A stretch of DNA of 42,158 bases from Oscillatoriales cyanobacterium (GTDB taxonomy: Bacteria; Cyanobacteriota; Cyanobacteriia; CACIAM-69d), in NCBI GenBank assembly GCA_004292515.1, contig RDXB01000045.1, forward strand, positions 1 to 42,158, written 5' to 3'. Positions 1 through 8,740 of the stretch are shown piece after piece (positions within the stretch are counted from its first letter, which is position 1; each line of letters opens with the position of its first letter). The notes under the pieces are model-generated. The model did not search any database and had not been told where the DNA came from. It was given only the letters and a program-made list of their open reading frames with translations. The position numbers and the translations under genes are program-made.

Positions 1-540
1 GGCGTGGCCAAGGCCTACACCACGCGGGTTGGCGAAGGGCCCTTCCCCACGGAAGCCCTCGATGAAGCGGGCGAACACCTGGGTGAGCGGGGTGCAGAAT
101 TTGGCACGACCACGGGCCGCAAGCGTCGCTGTGGCTGGTTTGATGCGGTGATTGGTCGCTATGCGGCGCGGATCAATGGCCTCGACTGCCTGGCCATTAC
201 CAAGCTGGACGTGCTGGATGAGTTGGCGGAAATCAAAGTCTGTGTGGCCTATGAAATTGATGGCCAACGCTGCGAGCATTTCCCCGCTGGGTCGCACCAA
301 TTTGCCAAGTGCCAGCCGATCTATGAAACCCTACCGGGCTGGCAAACCTCCACGAGTAATTGCCGCAATTTAGACGATCTGCCAAAACAGGCGCTGGATT
401 ATCTGAAGTTTTTGGCGGAGTTGATGGATGTGCCGATCGCGATCGTTTCCTTGGGAGCCAGCCGCGATCAAACCATCATCATTGAAGACCCCATCCATGG
501 CCCCAAGCGGGCCCTGCTGTACGAAAACGGTCAAGGTTAG
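1..540 (+). CDS. purA: Adenylosuccinate synthetase, C-terminal part (left edge of window)
   Basis: PurA joins IMP and aspartate using GTP to make adenylosuccinate, the first committed step to AMP. The reading frame is open through base 1, so only the last 179 residues are present. They carry typical PurA C-terminal features: [11 protein letters not shown], the [16 protein letters not shown] segment that contributes to the IMP and aspartate loops, and the [15 protein letters not shown] block. The stop is at 538-540. The next gene, rplY, follows after 235 bases on the same strand, but a strong inverted repeat lies between them, so co-transcription is uncertain. The identity is secure; the start lies outside the window. 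Confidence 0.95.
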   Translation, partial: GVAKAYTTRVGEGPFPTEALDEAGEHLGERGAEFGTTTGRKRRCGWFDAVIGRYAARINGLDCLAITKLDVLDELAEIKVCVAYEIDGQRCEHFPAGSHQFAKCQPIYETLPGWQTSTSNCRNLDDLPKQALDYLKFLAELMDVPIAIVSLGASRDQTIIIEDPIHGPKRALLYENGQG

Positions 541-563
541 TCGTAAAACCCATAGACCCTTTG

Positions 564-586
564 GGGGCAGGTTTCAAACCTGCCCC
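564..586. repeat. Perfect 23-bp inverted repeat, dispersed family copy 1
   Basis: The arms GGGGCAGGTTT and AAACCTGCCCC flank a central C. A diverged copy occurs at 1175-1201 (GGGGTAGGTTTGAAACCCGCCCC), so this is a small dispersed palindromic repeat. A T-rich stretch follows about ten bases later, so it may also end purA transcription. Confidence 0.75.
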
Positions 587-775
587 TACGACAATTTTTC
601 CCCGGTTTTGATCGGGAACGATCAAAACCATTGTGTGAAAACCGTTCCTCAAGATTGGGGAATTTGGGTTTAATCTCTGTTAGAATTCTTTGGCTTTCAA
701 CGCCGACGATAGCTCGATCGCCCGCCGATTCTTGCTTGACTAAGTGCGATCGATTCCACAATAGGAGCTAATTCC

Positions 776-1075
776 ATGAGCCTTTCTTTTGAAGCAAAAG
801 CCCGCCCCGAAGGTAGCAAGCCCGGTGCTTTGCGTCGTGAAGGGTTGGTGCCTGCCAACCTGTACGGTCACGATGGTGCCAACTCGGTGCTGCTGACGAT
901 TAACGCCCGTGACTTGGGCTATATGCTGCGGGAAGCCCGTGTGCGCGAAACCCCGATCGAACTGTCGATCGCCGATTTGGACTGGAAAGGCTCCGTGGTG
1001 CTGCAAGAAGTGCAAAAGCACCCCTGGAAATCGACTTTGGTTTATCACGTCAGCTTCTTGGCCACCAAGGGCTAA
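776..1075 (+). CDS. rplY: 50S ribosomal protein L25 (bL25), short form
   Basis: bL25 binds 5S rRNA in the large ribosomal subunit. The 99-residue product corresponds to the short L25 form without the C-terminal CTC extension. The opening SLSFEAKARPEGSKPGALRREGLVPANLYG is typical of the family, where the segment around GxLR..G.VPANLYG contacts 5S rRNA. An AGGAG ribosome-binding site sits about eight bases before the ATG. A hairpin with a T-rich tail follows the stop codon. The gene lies downstream of purA on the same strand. Identity is well supported by length and sequence. Confidence 0.93.
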   Translation: MSLSFEAKARPEGSKPGALRREGLVPANLYGHDGANSVLLTINARDLGYMLREARVRETPIELSIADLDWKGSVVLQEVQKHPWKSTLVYHVSFLATKG

Positions 1076-1113
1076 AGCTCCCAACTATCTGACAGGATCA
1101 TCGTGAAATATAG

Positions 1114-1146
1114 GTAGGGCAATTGAGTTTCGATTGCCCTACTTTG
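1114..1146 (+). terminator. Hairpin terminator after rplY
   Basis: GTAGGGCAAT and ATTGCCCTAC form a 10-bp stem with a short loop, followed by TTTG. It lies about 40 bases after the rplY stop. Confidence 0.65.
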
Positions 1147-1174
1147 TATTTGAAATCAGTGTATTTGGAATCAG

Positions 1175-1201
1175 TAGGGGTAGGTTTGAAACCCGCCCCG
1201 C
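1175..1201. repeat. Dispersed palindromic repeat, copy 2 (diverged)
   Basis: The segment GGGGTAGGTTTGAAACCCGC resembles the perfect palindrome at 564-586 with mismatches. It lies just before the ribosome-binding site of the next gene. Confidence 0.55.
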
Positions 1202-1232
1202 CGACAACTACCACCCCTCAGGAGTTTCGCCC

Positions 1233-2741
1233 ATGGATTCGACCTTACCGCCCTTGGTGCAACAGATGCTCCAGCCGGAGTTTTATCCTCACCCGGTGCA
1301 AGAGCCGATCGCCTTAATTCAAACCCATGTTTCGTTTGTATTTTTGACCGGCGATTGGGTTTACAAACTCAAAAAGCCGGTGAATTTTGGGTTTTTAGAT
1401 TATTCAACGTTGGAGCGGCGCAAGGAATTTTGCGATCGAGAAATTGAACTCAACCAACGGGGCGCTGCGGAACTTTATGCCGGGGTGGTGGCGATCGCCC
1501 AAGTGGGTGACACCTACCAACTCACTGATGCACAACCGGCGGTGGAATATGCCGTCAAAATGCATCAATTTCCCCAAGATGCTTTGATGAGTGCCCGATT
1601 CGATCGCGGGGAAGTCGCCGAAACGGAAATCATTGAACTGGCCCGGGTAGTTGCTGAGTTTCATCACGCAGCTCCCACCAGCGACTACATCAGCACCTTT
1701 GGGGAAATTCCGCAAATCAAAGTGTCTTTTGATGAGAACTTTCAGCAAACTATGGGCTACATTGGCGGCCCCCAAACCCAAGAGCAATTTGACTTAACTC
1801 AACGCTGGACAGAGGACTTTTTTGCGAATAACGCGGATCTCTTCAATGGACGGGTTGCCGGTGGGTTTATTCGCAATGGCCATGGCGATTTGCACCTCGG
1901 CAATATTTGTTGGCTAAACGATCGCCCCCGCCTGTTTGACTGCATCGAATTCAACGAGCCGTTCCGGTTTGTAGACACGATTTATGATGTGGCATTTTTG
2001 GCGATGGATTTGGAGGCCCGCGGCCGTGCTGACCTGGCCAATGCCTTCGTCAATGAATATGCGGAGCGATCGGGCGATTGGGCGGGGTTGGCCCTGCTGC
2101 GGTTGTATCTGAGCCGTCAATCCTACGTGCGGGCGAAGGTCACATCCTTTTTGCTGAATGATCCGGCGATTCCCGAGGTCGATCGCGCTGTTGCTCACGA
2201 TCGCGCCGCCGCCTACTATCGCCAATCGGCCAGCTATGCCCAAGCGCGATCGGGCAAGCTGCTGGTGATGTGTGGCCTGTCTGGTTCGGGTAAATCCACC
2301 GTGGCCCGCCAGTTGGCCCGCCAAACCAACGGGATTCAGATTCGATCGGACGCAGTGCGCAAGCATTTGGGCGGTGTGCCGCTGGATCGAAAGGGGCCGC
2401 AATCCCTCTACAGCGCCGAGATGACCGCCCAAACCTACGATCGCCTGTTGCAATTGGGGCTGGATCTGGCCAGTCGGGGCGAAACGGTGATTCTCGATGC
2501 CAAGTACGATCGCAGCGAATTGCGGCAAGCAGCGATCGAAGGGGCAACCGAGCAGCAAGTGCTGATCGAGCTGATCCATTGCACCGCCCCGATCGAAGTC
2601 CTGCGCGATCGGCTCGATCGACGACAGGGCGACATCGCCGACGCAACGGCCGAGTTGCTGGCTTCCCAGGTGGCTGCTTTTGAGGCCTTCAGTCCCAACG
2701 AACGGGCCCTGCTGCGGACGATCGACACCAGCCAAGCCTAA
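1233..2741 (+). CDS. Fused APH-like phosphotransferase and P-loop kinase
   Basis: The product has 502 residues and two parts. The first (about 1-330) is an aminoglycoside-phosphotransferase/choline-kinase-like fold, shown by HGDLHLGNI near residue 217 and a downstream LFDCIEFN metal-binding segment. The second is a P-loop kinase with Walker A GLSGSGKS at about 348-355, resembling gluconate- or zeta-toxin-like kinases. This fused architecture is usually annotated as a bifunctional aminoglycoside phosphotransferase/ATP-binding protein; the natural substrate is not known, and real antibiotic resistance is unlikely. I chose ATG 1233 because CAGGAG precedes it; the open frame extends upstream but without a ribosome-binding site. 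Confidence 0.85.
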   Translation: MDSTLPPLVQQMLQPEFYPHPVQEPIALIQTHVSFVFLTGDWVYKLKKPVNFGFLDYSTLERRKEFCDREIELNQRGAAELYAGVVAIAQVGDTYQLTDAQPAVEYAVKMHQFPQDALMSARFDRGEVAETEIIELARVVAEFHHAAPTSDYISTFGEIPQIKVSFDENFQQTMGYIGGPQTQEQFDLTQRWTEDFFANNADLFNGRVAGGFIRNGHGDLHLGNICWLNDRPRLFDCIEFNEPFRFVDTIYDVAFLAMDLEARGRADLANAFVNEYAERSGDWAGLALLRLYLSRQSYVRAKVTSFLLNDPAIPEVDRAVAHDRAAAYYRQSASYAQARSGKLLVMCGLSGSGKSTVARQLARQTNGIQIRSDAVRKHLGGVPLDRKGPQSLYSAEMTAQTYDRLLQLGLDLASRGETVILDAKYDRSELRQAAIEGATEQQVLIELIHCTAPIEVLRDRLDRRQGDIADATAELLASQVAAFEAFSPNERALLRTIDTSQA

Positions 2742-2917
2742 ACCGTCTCCAACTGCCGCCCAATCCTGACCACCACGGCTACAGGTTCCGCTTGGCCAGT
2801 GGTTGGGATGGCAGTAGACACCGCCCGCAGCCGCGACTTAAAGTTGCAGTAGCTTCATATCCCTATGGGCGGTGTGGTTCTGCAGCCGCCACCGTCGATC
2901 GCTACCATCCCCGAGTC

Positions 2918-3229
2918 GTGAGTTATCTATTCAAAGGTCTGATTTGGCTTTTCTTCTTGTGGCTAGCCCTGGTTGGGGTGGGCTACAGCATCTGGGCGGC
3001 GTTGCTGTTGGCGGCTTTTGGTGGGGCAGCCGGTGCCATTATTTCCGTCTGGTGGGCCCAACCCGCTGGCGAGCCGGTGATTCCGCGTCGCACCTTTGAG
3101 CGGGTCGAGCGCGCCCCCCAAACCTATGCCTACGAAACGCTCCAGTCTTCTCGGCAAAAGCGGTTGGGCCGGCGGCGACGGCGACAAACAAGCTGGCTCG
3201 ATCGCTGGCTGGTGCGTCAGGCTCGCTAG
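2918..3229 (+). CDS. Small membrane protein with basic C-terminus
   Basis: This 103-residue protein starts at a GTG. Residues about 3-45 form two hydrophobic segments (FKGLIWLFFLWLALVGVGYSIW and a glycine/alanine-rich stretch ending in IISVWW). A cytosolic tail follows with an arginine cluster (KRLGRRRRRQ) and a final WLDRWLVRQ. No enzymatic motif is visible. The frame is open upstream to 2792, but that part has no membrane character and no clear ribosome-binding site, so the GTG is preferred. I do not recognise a named family. Confidence 0.6.
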   Translation: MSYLFKGLIWLFFLWLALVGVGYSIWAALLLAAFGGAAGAIISVWWAQPAGEPVIPRRTFERVERAPQTYAYETLQSSRQKRLGRRRRRQTSWLDRWLVRQAR

Positions 3230-3681
3230 GCCGATCGGCAGCGATCGCCACGCTTCCCGCCCATGGCCGTCTCCCCTGGGTCACCAATCACTATGTCTCT
3301 CCCCGATCGCCGCTTGATCTCACCCTCGGTATGGGTAAGTTGTGATCGCCGAGCGCGTGGTGGCGCATCGTGGCATCTACCATTCCTCTGCTATATCTCA
3401 GAGGATGTCTGAGCAACCAAACTTGACACTTTGCAAATTTGATACCCTGCAAACTTGACACCTTGTATGCCCCACGGATCGACGGAAACAAGGAGCTTCG
3501 GCCCCCTGCTGCCCCACGACCACTGGTACTCGGTTTGGGCCGCAAGATACTGCTCAGACATCCTTTCAGGGTGCGATCGAAACTGACCCCCTTCAGCGCT
3601 GGCCAGGCCTCTGCCCTGGAACACGACTGGCACAATTGAAGGCAGCCCCCGCGCGATCGCACATGGAGGACAACGGCAACC
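3230..3681. other. Gene-free spacer before the diguanylate cyclase gene
   Basis: These 450 bases contain no convincing coding frame. The one clear structure is the 16-bp triple repeat at 3419-3466. I see no obvious terminator or promoter. Confidence 0.5.
3419..3466. repeat. 16-bp tandem repeat, three copies
   Basis: Three adjacent units: AAACTTGACACTTTGC, AAATTTGATACCCTGC and AAACTTGACACCTTGT. The second and third units differ from the first at a few positions, so this array is older than the perfect duplications elsewhere in the window. Confidence 0.8.
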
Positions 3682-5907
3682 ATGCAGCAATGGAGCCGAT
3701 GGCGAGCTCAACAACTTTTCCGTCACAGCCGACATTTAGCCGATTGGGCGATCGTCGCCACAATTGCTGGTGGACTCCTGTTAGCCCGGGGTCTAGGCTG
3801 GCTACAGCAAGCCGAATTAGCAGCCTATGACTGGCTAACGATCGCCCGATCGCCCCTGCCCCCCAGCGATCAGGTTGTGATTGTGGGTGTGGATGAACCG
3901 GACATTCAAATCCTGGGCAATTGGCCCGCCAGCGATCAGGATCTCAGTCAACTGCTCAGTCGGTTGGTGGCCGCTGAACCTGCCGCCATTGGCCTGGATA
4001 TCTATCGGGACTTTTCGATCGGTCGTGGGCAATTGGCCCTCAATCGCCTCCTGAGTCAGGAAAAAGTCCCGATCGTCGGCATCACTCTGATTCCCGATGC
4101 CGAGAAAAAAGGGGTCAACCCCCCGCCTGCCTTAGCCCAGAGCGATCGGGCTGGTTTCAACAACATCATCGTTGACCCCGACGGCCGTATCCGCCGCCAC
4201 GTGCTCTATTGGTGGACAACCGACCCCAAAACCGGCCAGCGCGTCATGCATCGCAACTTCGCGCTGATCCTGGCTCAGTTGTACTTGCAAAAACGCCATC
4301 AGATTGAGCTGCAAGTGACCGATCGCCCTGAGCAGTTGCAGTTGGGTCGGCTGCGACTGTCGCCCCTGAAGGCCAACAGTGGCGGCTACAGCGGCATTGA
4401 TGCAGCCGGCTATCAAGTCCTGGCCGATTGGCGCGGCCCCGCTGGCACCACGCCCGTAGTGTGGTGGCGCGATGTGGTGGCAGGTCGTGTCCCCCCTGAG
4501 CGGCTGCGGGGGCGGATTGTGCTGATTGGGGCGATGACCGAAAGCCTCAAGGATTATGCCTACACGCCCTACAGCAGCCAGGGGCAGGCCTCCGCCCAGC
4601 CAGTGTTTGGGGTGGAGTTGCAGGCCCAGGCGATCGAGCAGTTGCTGGACTCCGCCCTGAATGGCCGATCGCCCATGCGTACTTGGCCCGATTGGAGCGA
4701 GGGGTTGTGGGTCGTGCTGTGGATCGCGGTGGCGGCCCGGGTAGTCCAATCCCGGCGATCGATCTGGCGTGTGGTCGGCAAGCTGCTGTTGGCGATCGGG
4801 GCTATGGGGGCAATCACGGTTGGCAGCTTCCTTGGGGGCTGGTGGATCCCGCTGGTGCCAACGGGAATGGGGATGCTATTGGGGGCGGGCAGCCTGGCGA
4901 TCGCCACCTTGCAACGTCAGCGCGAACAAATCCGCTCCACCGTCTTTTTTCAACAAGTGCTAGAAGCGATTCCCGAGCCAATTTTTGTGAAAGATTGCGA
5001 CCAGCGGTGGATTGCAGTCAACTCAGCCTTTTGTAGCTTCGTGGGGTTGGGGGCCTCTCAACTGGTGGGGCGCACTGCCCATGAGGTGTTGCCGCCGGAT
5101 CTAGCCCAGGCGATCGCCCAGGAAGATGAGCGCGCGCTGACCCACCCTGGGCCTTGGGAAAACCAACTAGCCTGGCCCGATGCCTTCGGGCGCGATCGCA
5201 CAGTCGCCACCAAACGCACCGTCCACTGCGATCGGGCCAACAACCGCTTTCTGGTCGGCGTGATCCGGGATATTACCGAACAGCAGCGGGCCGAAGCCGA
5301 ACTGCGCCGCACCGCCGCCGAACTGCGCGACTACACTGAGCAACTCGAACTAGCCCATGATGTGCTGCAATACCAAGCCCGTCATGACGGCTTGACAGGC
5401 ATGGTCAATCGTAAATATTTTTATGAGCGCCTGACGTTTGCCCTCAAGCAATCCTGCGAAGAATCCTTTGTGGGGGCGATTTTGTATCTGGATTTGGATG
5501 GCTTCAAAGCCGTCAACGACACCCTCGGCCACCGGGCCGGCGACTTGCTCTTGATTGAATGCGCCCAGCGCTTGACCCAAAACCTGCGTGGCAGCGACAC
5601 GATCGCCCGCTTTGGTGGTGATGAATTTGTCGCCTTGTTGCCTGCCATCCCCCAAGCAGAGGTGGCCGCCTGCGTGGCCCAAAAGCTACTCAACGCCGTC
5701 AGCAAGCCCTATTGCATCGAAGGGCAAACCTGCCAAGTCACCGTCAGCATCGGCATTGCCCTATTTCCTAGCGACGGGACAAGCAGCGATCGCCTAGTGG
5801 AATATGCCGACACAGCCATGTTCGCCGCCAAGGGTCTGGGCAAAAATGCCTTTTGTCTTTACTCCGAGCTACCCGCCTTGCAAACCGATCTTGTGCCCCA
5901 ACGCTAG
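3682..5907 (+). CDS. CHASE2-PAS-GGDEF diguanylate cyclase
   Basis: The 741-residue protein probably senses an extracytoplasmic signal and makes cyclic di-GMP. An N-terminal membrane segment (about 20-40) precedes a CHASE2 sensor domain (about 50-330), then closely spaced transmembrane helices (about 340-415), a PAS domain (from about 425, FFQQVLEAIPEPIFVKD), a short coiled linker and a C-terminal GGDEF domain (about 565-735). The catalytic RFGGDEF is intact. An RGSD sequence five residues before GGDEF matches the RxxD inhibitory site, so product inhibition is likely. The order is typical of cyanobacterial CHASE2 cyclases. The ATG at 3682 has no strong ribosome-binding site but starts right before the first membrane helix. 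The signal is unknown. Confidence 0.92.
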   Translation: MQQWSRWRAQQLFRHSRHLADWAIVATIAGGLLLARGLGWLQQAELAAYDWLTIARSPLPPSDQVVIVGVDEPDIQILGNWPASDQDLSQLLSRLVAAEPAAIGLDIYRDFSIGRGQLALNRLLSQEKVPIVGITLIPDAEKKGVNPPPALAQSDRAGFNNIIVDPDGRIRRHVLYWWTTDPKTGQRVMHRNFALILAQLYLQKRHQIELQVTDRPEQLQLGRLRLSPLKANSGGYSGIDAAGYQVLADWRGPAGTTPVVWWRDVVAGRVPPERLRGRIVLIGAMTESLKDYAYTPYSSQGQASAQPVFGVELQAQAIEQLLDSALNGRSPMRTWPDWSEGLWVVLWIAVAARVVQSRRSIWRVVGKLLLAIGAMGAITVGSFLGGWWIPLVPTGMGMLLGAGSLAIATLQRQREQIRSTVFFQQVLEAIPEPIFVKDCDQRWIAVNSAFCSFVGLGASQLVGRTAHEVLPPDLAQAIAQEDERALTHPGPWENQLAWPDAFGRDRTVATKRTVHCDRANNRFLVGVIRDITEQQRAEAELRRTAAELRDYTEQLELAHDVLQYQARHDGLTGMVNRKYFYERLTFALKQSCEESFVGAILYLDLDGFKAVNDTLGHRAGDLLLIECAQRLTQNLRGSDTIARFGGDEFVALLPAIPQAEVAACVAQKLLNAVSKPYCIEGQTCQVTVSIGIALFPSDGTSSDRLVEYADTAMFAAKGLGKNAFCLYSELPALQTDLVPQR

Positions 5908-6190
5908 GGCCAAGGGAGGCGGGCCCGTCAGATTAATAGCTGTCATTGCAAATTTCAATGGGTCGATCGCCCCTCCCTGAAGGCCGCAGCCGAAACCAAG
6001 GCCGCCACAAGCACCGATCGCCCGTACAATGTTGCGTGGAACCTGAGTTGCGTAGACCTCCAATGGCTGCCACTTCAACCCGAGTTTGTGCAAAGCTCGG
6101 CTACTTGGTGTGGCCATGCCAGCGTCACAGACCCAGGTGTTCTGTCACTCCCATCATCTTTAGATTTAGGCTTTTCTAGGAGAGCGCCCC

Positions 6191-6532
6191 ATGGCCCACG
6201 CGGTAGGCTCGATCGAAACCAAAGGCTTCCCCGCCGTCTTGGCTGCCGCCGATGCAATGGTCAAGGCCGGGCGCGTCACCCTCGTGGGCTACATCCGCGT
6301 GGGGAGCGCCCGTTTTAATGTGAATGTGCGCGGCGAAGTGGCCGAAGTGAAGCAAGCCGTTGAAGCGGGAATTGCCGCCGCCGAGAACGTGTTTGGCGGT
6401 GTGGTTGAATCCTGGGTGATTATTCCCCGTCCCCACGAAAACGTGGTGGCCGTGCTGCCGATCGAATACAACGACAAGGTGGAAGAATACCGTGTAGCTG
6501 TGCAAGGCCCGCGCCTACTGACCTCGATCTAA
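6191..6532 (+). CDS. ccmK4: Carboxysome shell hexamer protein, CcmK4 type
   Basis: This BMC-domain protein of 113 residues forms hexameric tiles of the beta-carboxysome shell around RuBisCO and carbonic anhydrase. Its opening (AVGSIETKGFPAVLAAADAMVKAGRVTLVGYIRVGSARF) and WVIIPRPHENVVAVLPIEY follow CcmK4 more closely than CcmK1/K2, which have GYEKIGSGRV and HIIARPHEN. The pore region and the hexamer-edge lysine of the AADAMVKAGR segment are intact. AGGAGAG lies a few bases before the ATG. In many cyanobacteria ccmK3 directly precedes ccmK4; here the upstream 280 bases hold no second BMC gene. The main ccm operon lies about 34 kb away at the right edge. Confidence 0.9.
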   Translation: MAHAVGSIETKGFPAVLAAADAMVKAGRVTLVGYIRVGSARFNVNVRGEVAEVKQAVEAGIAAAENVFGGVVESWVIIPRPHENVVAVLPIEYNDKVEEYRVAVQGPRLLTSI

Positions 6533-6549
6533 GACTGCAACCCGCAGCC

Positions 6550-6583
6550 CCAGTTTCACCCTAATTCCAGTTTCACCCTAATT
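6550..6583. repeat. 17-bp perfect tandem duplication
   Basis: CCAGTTTCACCCTAATT occurs twice in direct succession (6550-6566 and 6567-6583), just after ccmK4. A second duplication of 14 bp (TCAAATCACCTCAA) follows at 6602-6629. Confidence 0.85.
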
Positions 6584-6710
6584 ACATCCCAATCACCCCA
6601 ATCAAATCACCTCAATCAAATCACCTCAATCATTAAATGATTTGCTGGTCGATCGCGCTGATCGTGATCGACCACTTGGTGTTTTGGGAGCTGGGCGATC
6701 GCCTTACACC

Positions 6711-6795
6711 AGTAGGTTGGGTAGAGCTTGCGAAACCCAACGCGATCCGTGCAGAGCTTGCTGGTGTTGGGTTTCGTGCCTCAACCCAACCTACT
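6711..6795. repeat. Imperfect long inverted repeat (MITE-like) between convergent genes
   Basis: The left arm begins AGTAGGTTGGGTAGAGC and continues GCGAAACCCAACGC. The right arm reads GTTGGGTTTCGTGCC then TCAACCCAACCTACT. The arms are largely complementary, giving a hairpin of roughly 85 bases. It resembles GTAGGTTGGGTT-type repeats familiar from many cyanobacterial genomes, and a half copy occurs near 8411-8426. It lies between the convergent ccmK4 and HDAC-family genes, where it could act as a bidirectional terminator. Confidence 0.7.
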
Positions 6796-6827
6796 AGCTA
6801 CTAGCTACTTTTAAGGATGTCACGCTA

Positions 6828-7745
6828 CTAGAGCCGATAGCATCGGGCTACCTGAGCCGCCGCCCGATGCACCAGCGCATGGCGATCGACCAAGGCGGCC
6901 AAGTCTTCGCAGTAGCCCCCACCAATCACGCAGGCCACGGGCACTCGGGCTGCCATACAAGCCATCAGCACCTGCATATCTCGCCGGAAGATGCCGCTAT
7001 CAGTCAGTGCCAGTTTGCCCAGCAAATCGCCACCGTGGGGATCAACGCCCGCATCGTAGAGCACCAAGTCCGGCCGCACTTGGGTTAGCAGATCGGGCAA
7101 GAAGCGATCGAGCGTTTGCAAATAATCATCGTCCTCCATCCCCTCCGGCAGGGCCACATCTAAATCGCTGGCCTGCTTGCGGGCCGGAAAGTTAATTTCG
7201 CAATGCATCGAAAAGGTAAACACTCTCGGATCATCGCGAAAGATCCAAGCCGTGCCATCGCCCTGATGCACATCTAAATCCACAATCAGAATTCGATCGA
7301 CCCGCCCTTCCGAGAGCAACACCCGCGCCGCGATCGCCAAATCATTGAAGATACAAAACCCCGATCCAAAGTCGGGAAAAGCATGGTGCGTGCCGCCCGC
7401 TAGGTTGCAAGCTAACCCATGCTCCAGAGCCAGCCGCGCCGTCAGCACCGTGCCGCCCACCGCAATCCGAGTGCGATTGGCAAGGGCCGGTGACCAAGGC
7501 AGCCCAATTCGGCGCTGGGCCTTGGGGTCAAGCGTGCCCGTGCAATAGGCTTCCACATAGGCTCGATCATGCACCAGCTCAAGCCAAGCCTGGGGCGGGC
7601 GATCGGGCTGGTGAAACTGTTCAGGATCGGCCGTGCCGTCCGTTCGCAACAGGTCGTAGAGCCTTGCAAACTTTTGCATCGGAAACCGATGACCCGGTGG
7701 CAAGGGCGCGACATAATCGGGATGGTAGACAAGCGGCAAGTTCAT
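6828..7745 (-). CDS. Histone-deacetylase-family (AcuC-like) hydrolase
   Basis: This 305-residue protein belongs to the zinc-dependent arginase/deacetylase fold, whose bacterial members deacetylate protein lysines, polyamines or small amides. Visible family features are the opening YHPDYVAPLPPGHRFPMQKF, AGGTHHAFPDFGSGFCIFND with the catalytic histidine pair, VDLDVHQGDGTAWIF with zinc-binding Asp and His, and YDAGVDPHGGDLLG near the C-terminus. The frame also allows starts at 7799 and 7790, but conserved sequence begins at the ATG ending at 7745, and this start avoids overlap with the divergent gene at 7780. No strong ribosome-binding site is visible for any of these. The substrate is unknown. 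Confidence 0.87.
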   Translation of the reverse strand: MNLPLVYHPDYVAPLPPGHRFPMQKFARLYDLLRTDGTADPEQFHQPDRPPQAWLELVHDRAYVEAYCTGTLDPKAQRRIGLPWSPALANRTRIAVGGTVLTARLALEHGLACNLAGGTHHAFPDFGSGFCIFNDLAIAARVLLSEGRVDRILIVDLDVHQGDGTAWIFRDDPRVFTFSMHCEINFPARKQASDLDVALPEGMEDDDYLQTLDRFLPDLLTQVRPDLVLYDAGVDPHGGDLLGKLALTDSGIFRRDMQVLMACMAARVPVACVIGGGYCEDLAALVDRHALVHRAAAQVARCYRL

Positions 7746-7779
7746 CGCAGGAAGGGCTTGAGGAGCCGGAGGGCGATCG

Positions 7780-8352
7780 ATGGCCGTCATCGCCCCCATG
7801 CCGCCAGCTTTGTTGAAAATTGGAATCGAAACCGTGCAACCTTTCAGTGCAGTTTGGACTTACGGCAGCACCGACCCGCAGAATCCTAGTTATTTTGAAA
7901 CGATCCGTCAATGGTGGATCGGGTTGTCGGGCCAGCCCGTCACTTGGCGACAGCGGCTGATCGATCGCACCACCGATCCTGCCGCCCTCGACTGGGAAGC
8001 CGAGCGGTTTGACGAAGAATTTGTGATCAGCAATCTCGACCTGCGGGGAATCACGCTTTATTACCGGAAGCAGGGCAGCGATGTGGAACGCAGCACGCGC
8101 CCCCAAACCCTCCAGCTCTCGGCGAATGGGCAATATCTGTTTATCTATCCCCAGTCGCAAAATGATCTGGTGATTCGGGTCGGTCAGCCCGAAGCGCGTC
8201 TAGAGACGATCGACCTCACCAATCCCACTGCCACGGTGGCCACGGGCGAGGGACGCTGTTTGCTGACCCTCACCGATGCGATCGCCGGGGCAGCCGTGCG
8301 CGTCACCCTGAATGCCGAATCCCTGCTCGCCCTCAAAAAACTGCTGCCCTAA
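7780..8352 (+). CDS. Conserved-looking hypothetical protein
   Basis: The 190-residue product has no motif I recognise. It is soluble-looking, with FSAVWTYGSTDPQNPSYFETIRQWWIGLSGQPVTWRQRL near the N-terminus and a beta-rich C-terminal half with regular alternating hydrophobics. ATG 7780 is preferred because GGAGGG precedes it with a six-base gap; ATG 7798 has no such site. The gene is divergent from the HDAC-family gene, with only about 35 bases between the chosen starts, so the two probably share a compact promoter region, and some regulatory sequence must lie inside one or other coding region. Confidence 0.7.
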   Translation: MAVIAPMPPALLKIGIETVQPFSAVWTYGSTDPQNPSYFETIRQWWIGLSGQPVTWRQRLIDRTTDPAALDWEAERFDEEFVISNLDLRGITLYYRKQGSDVERSTRPQTLQLSANGQYLFIYPQSQNDLVIRVGQPEARLETIDLTNPTATVATGEGRCLLTLTDAIAGAAVRVTLNAESLLALKKLLP

Positions 8353-8428
8353 CCCATCAGCCCCACCAATCCGTAGTCTAATCCCGTAGGTTTGTTGAGG
8401 CACGTAGTCCTGTAGGTTGGGTTGAGCA

Positions 8429-8550
8429 AGTAGGGTGGGCAGTGCCCACCAACCAATACGAAAGCAGCATGATTGCATCCAAGCTCAGGAACTGTGGTCT
8501 GAAAGTCAGTTCCGATTTATGGGGGAGTGATGGGCAGTGCCCACCCTACT
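8429..8550. repeat. MITE-like segment with inverted terminal repeats
   Basis: The left end is AGTAGGGTGGGCAGTGCCCA and the right end is TGGGCAGTGCCCACCCTACT. The two ends are inverted copies apart from the centre of the inner palindrome, and about 80 bases lie between them. A single related end occurs at about 31709-31729 (GTAGGGCGGGCACTGCCCAC). No transposase is present, so this would be a non-autonomous element or two independent repeat insertions. Confidence 0.6.
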
Positions 8551-8570
8551 GATGCGCTACTGATGCGCTG

Positions 8571-8700
8571 AAACCCTGATGCTGCCGTTAGCAAATCGTG
8601 GGGAGCAAGGGGCTTAAGCCCCTTGTTACGACGACTGGGGCATGGAAAATCGATGATTTCAGAGTCGTTCCAGAAAATGATGACATCCCCTAGCTACTAG
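8571..8700 (+). repeat. Long copy A of the CAAGGGGCTTAAGCCCCTTG element
   Basis: The perfect 20-bp palindrome is at 8606-8625. The flanks (ATCGTGGGG-AG before, TTACGACGACTGGGGCATGG after, then ATTTCAG and AAATGATGACATCCCCTAGC) match copies at 12320-12446 and 23911-24007. Together they define an element of roughly 65-125 bases. Confidence 0.8.
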
Positions 8701-8740
8701 CGATCGAGTAATTTTTCACTGAACAGAGCAACAGAACACA

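Larger units (their letters stand above)
8353..8740. other. Repeat-filled spacer
   Basis: No gene is visible. The spacer holds a half copy of the GTAGGTTGGGTT repeat (about 8411-8426), a 120-bp element bounded by inverted GGGTGGGCAGTGCCCACC-like ends (8429-8550), and a long copy of the CAAGGGGCTTAAGCCCCTTG element (8571-8700). Confidence 0.6.

Noticed and set aside
1233-2741. Calling the fused APH-like gene an antibiotic-resistance gene
   Set aside because: The fused architecture is widespread in chromosomes with no known resistance role, and no mobile context is seen here.
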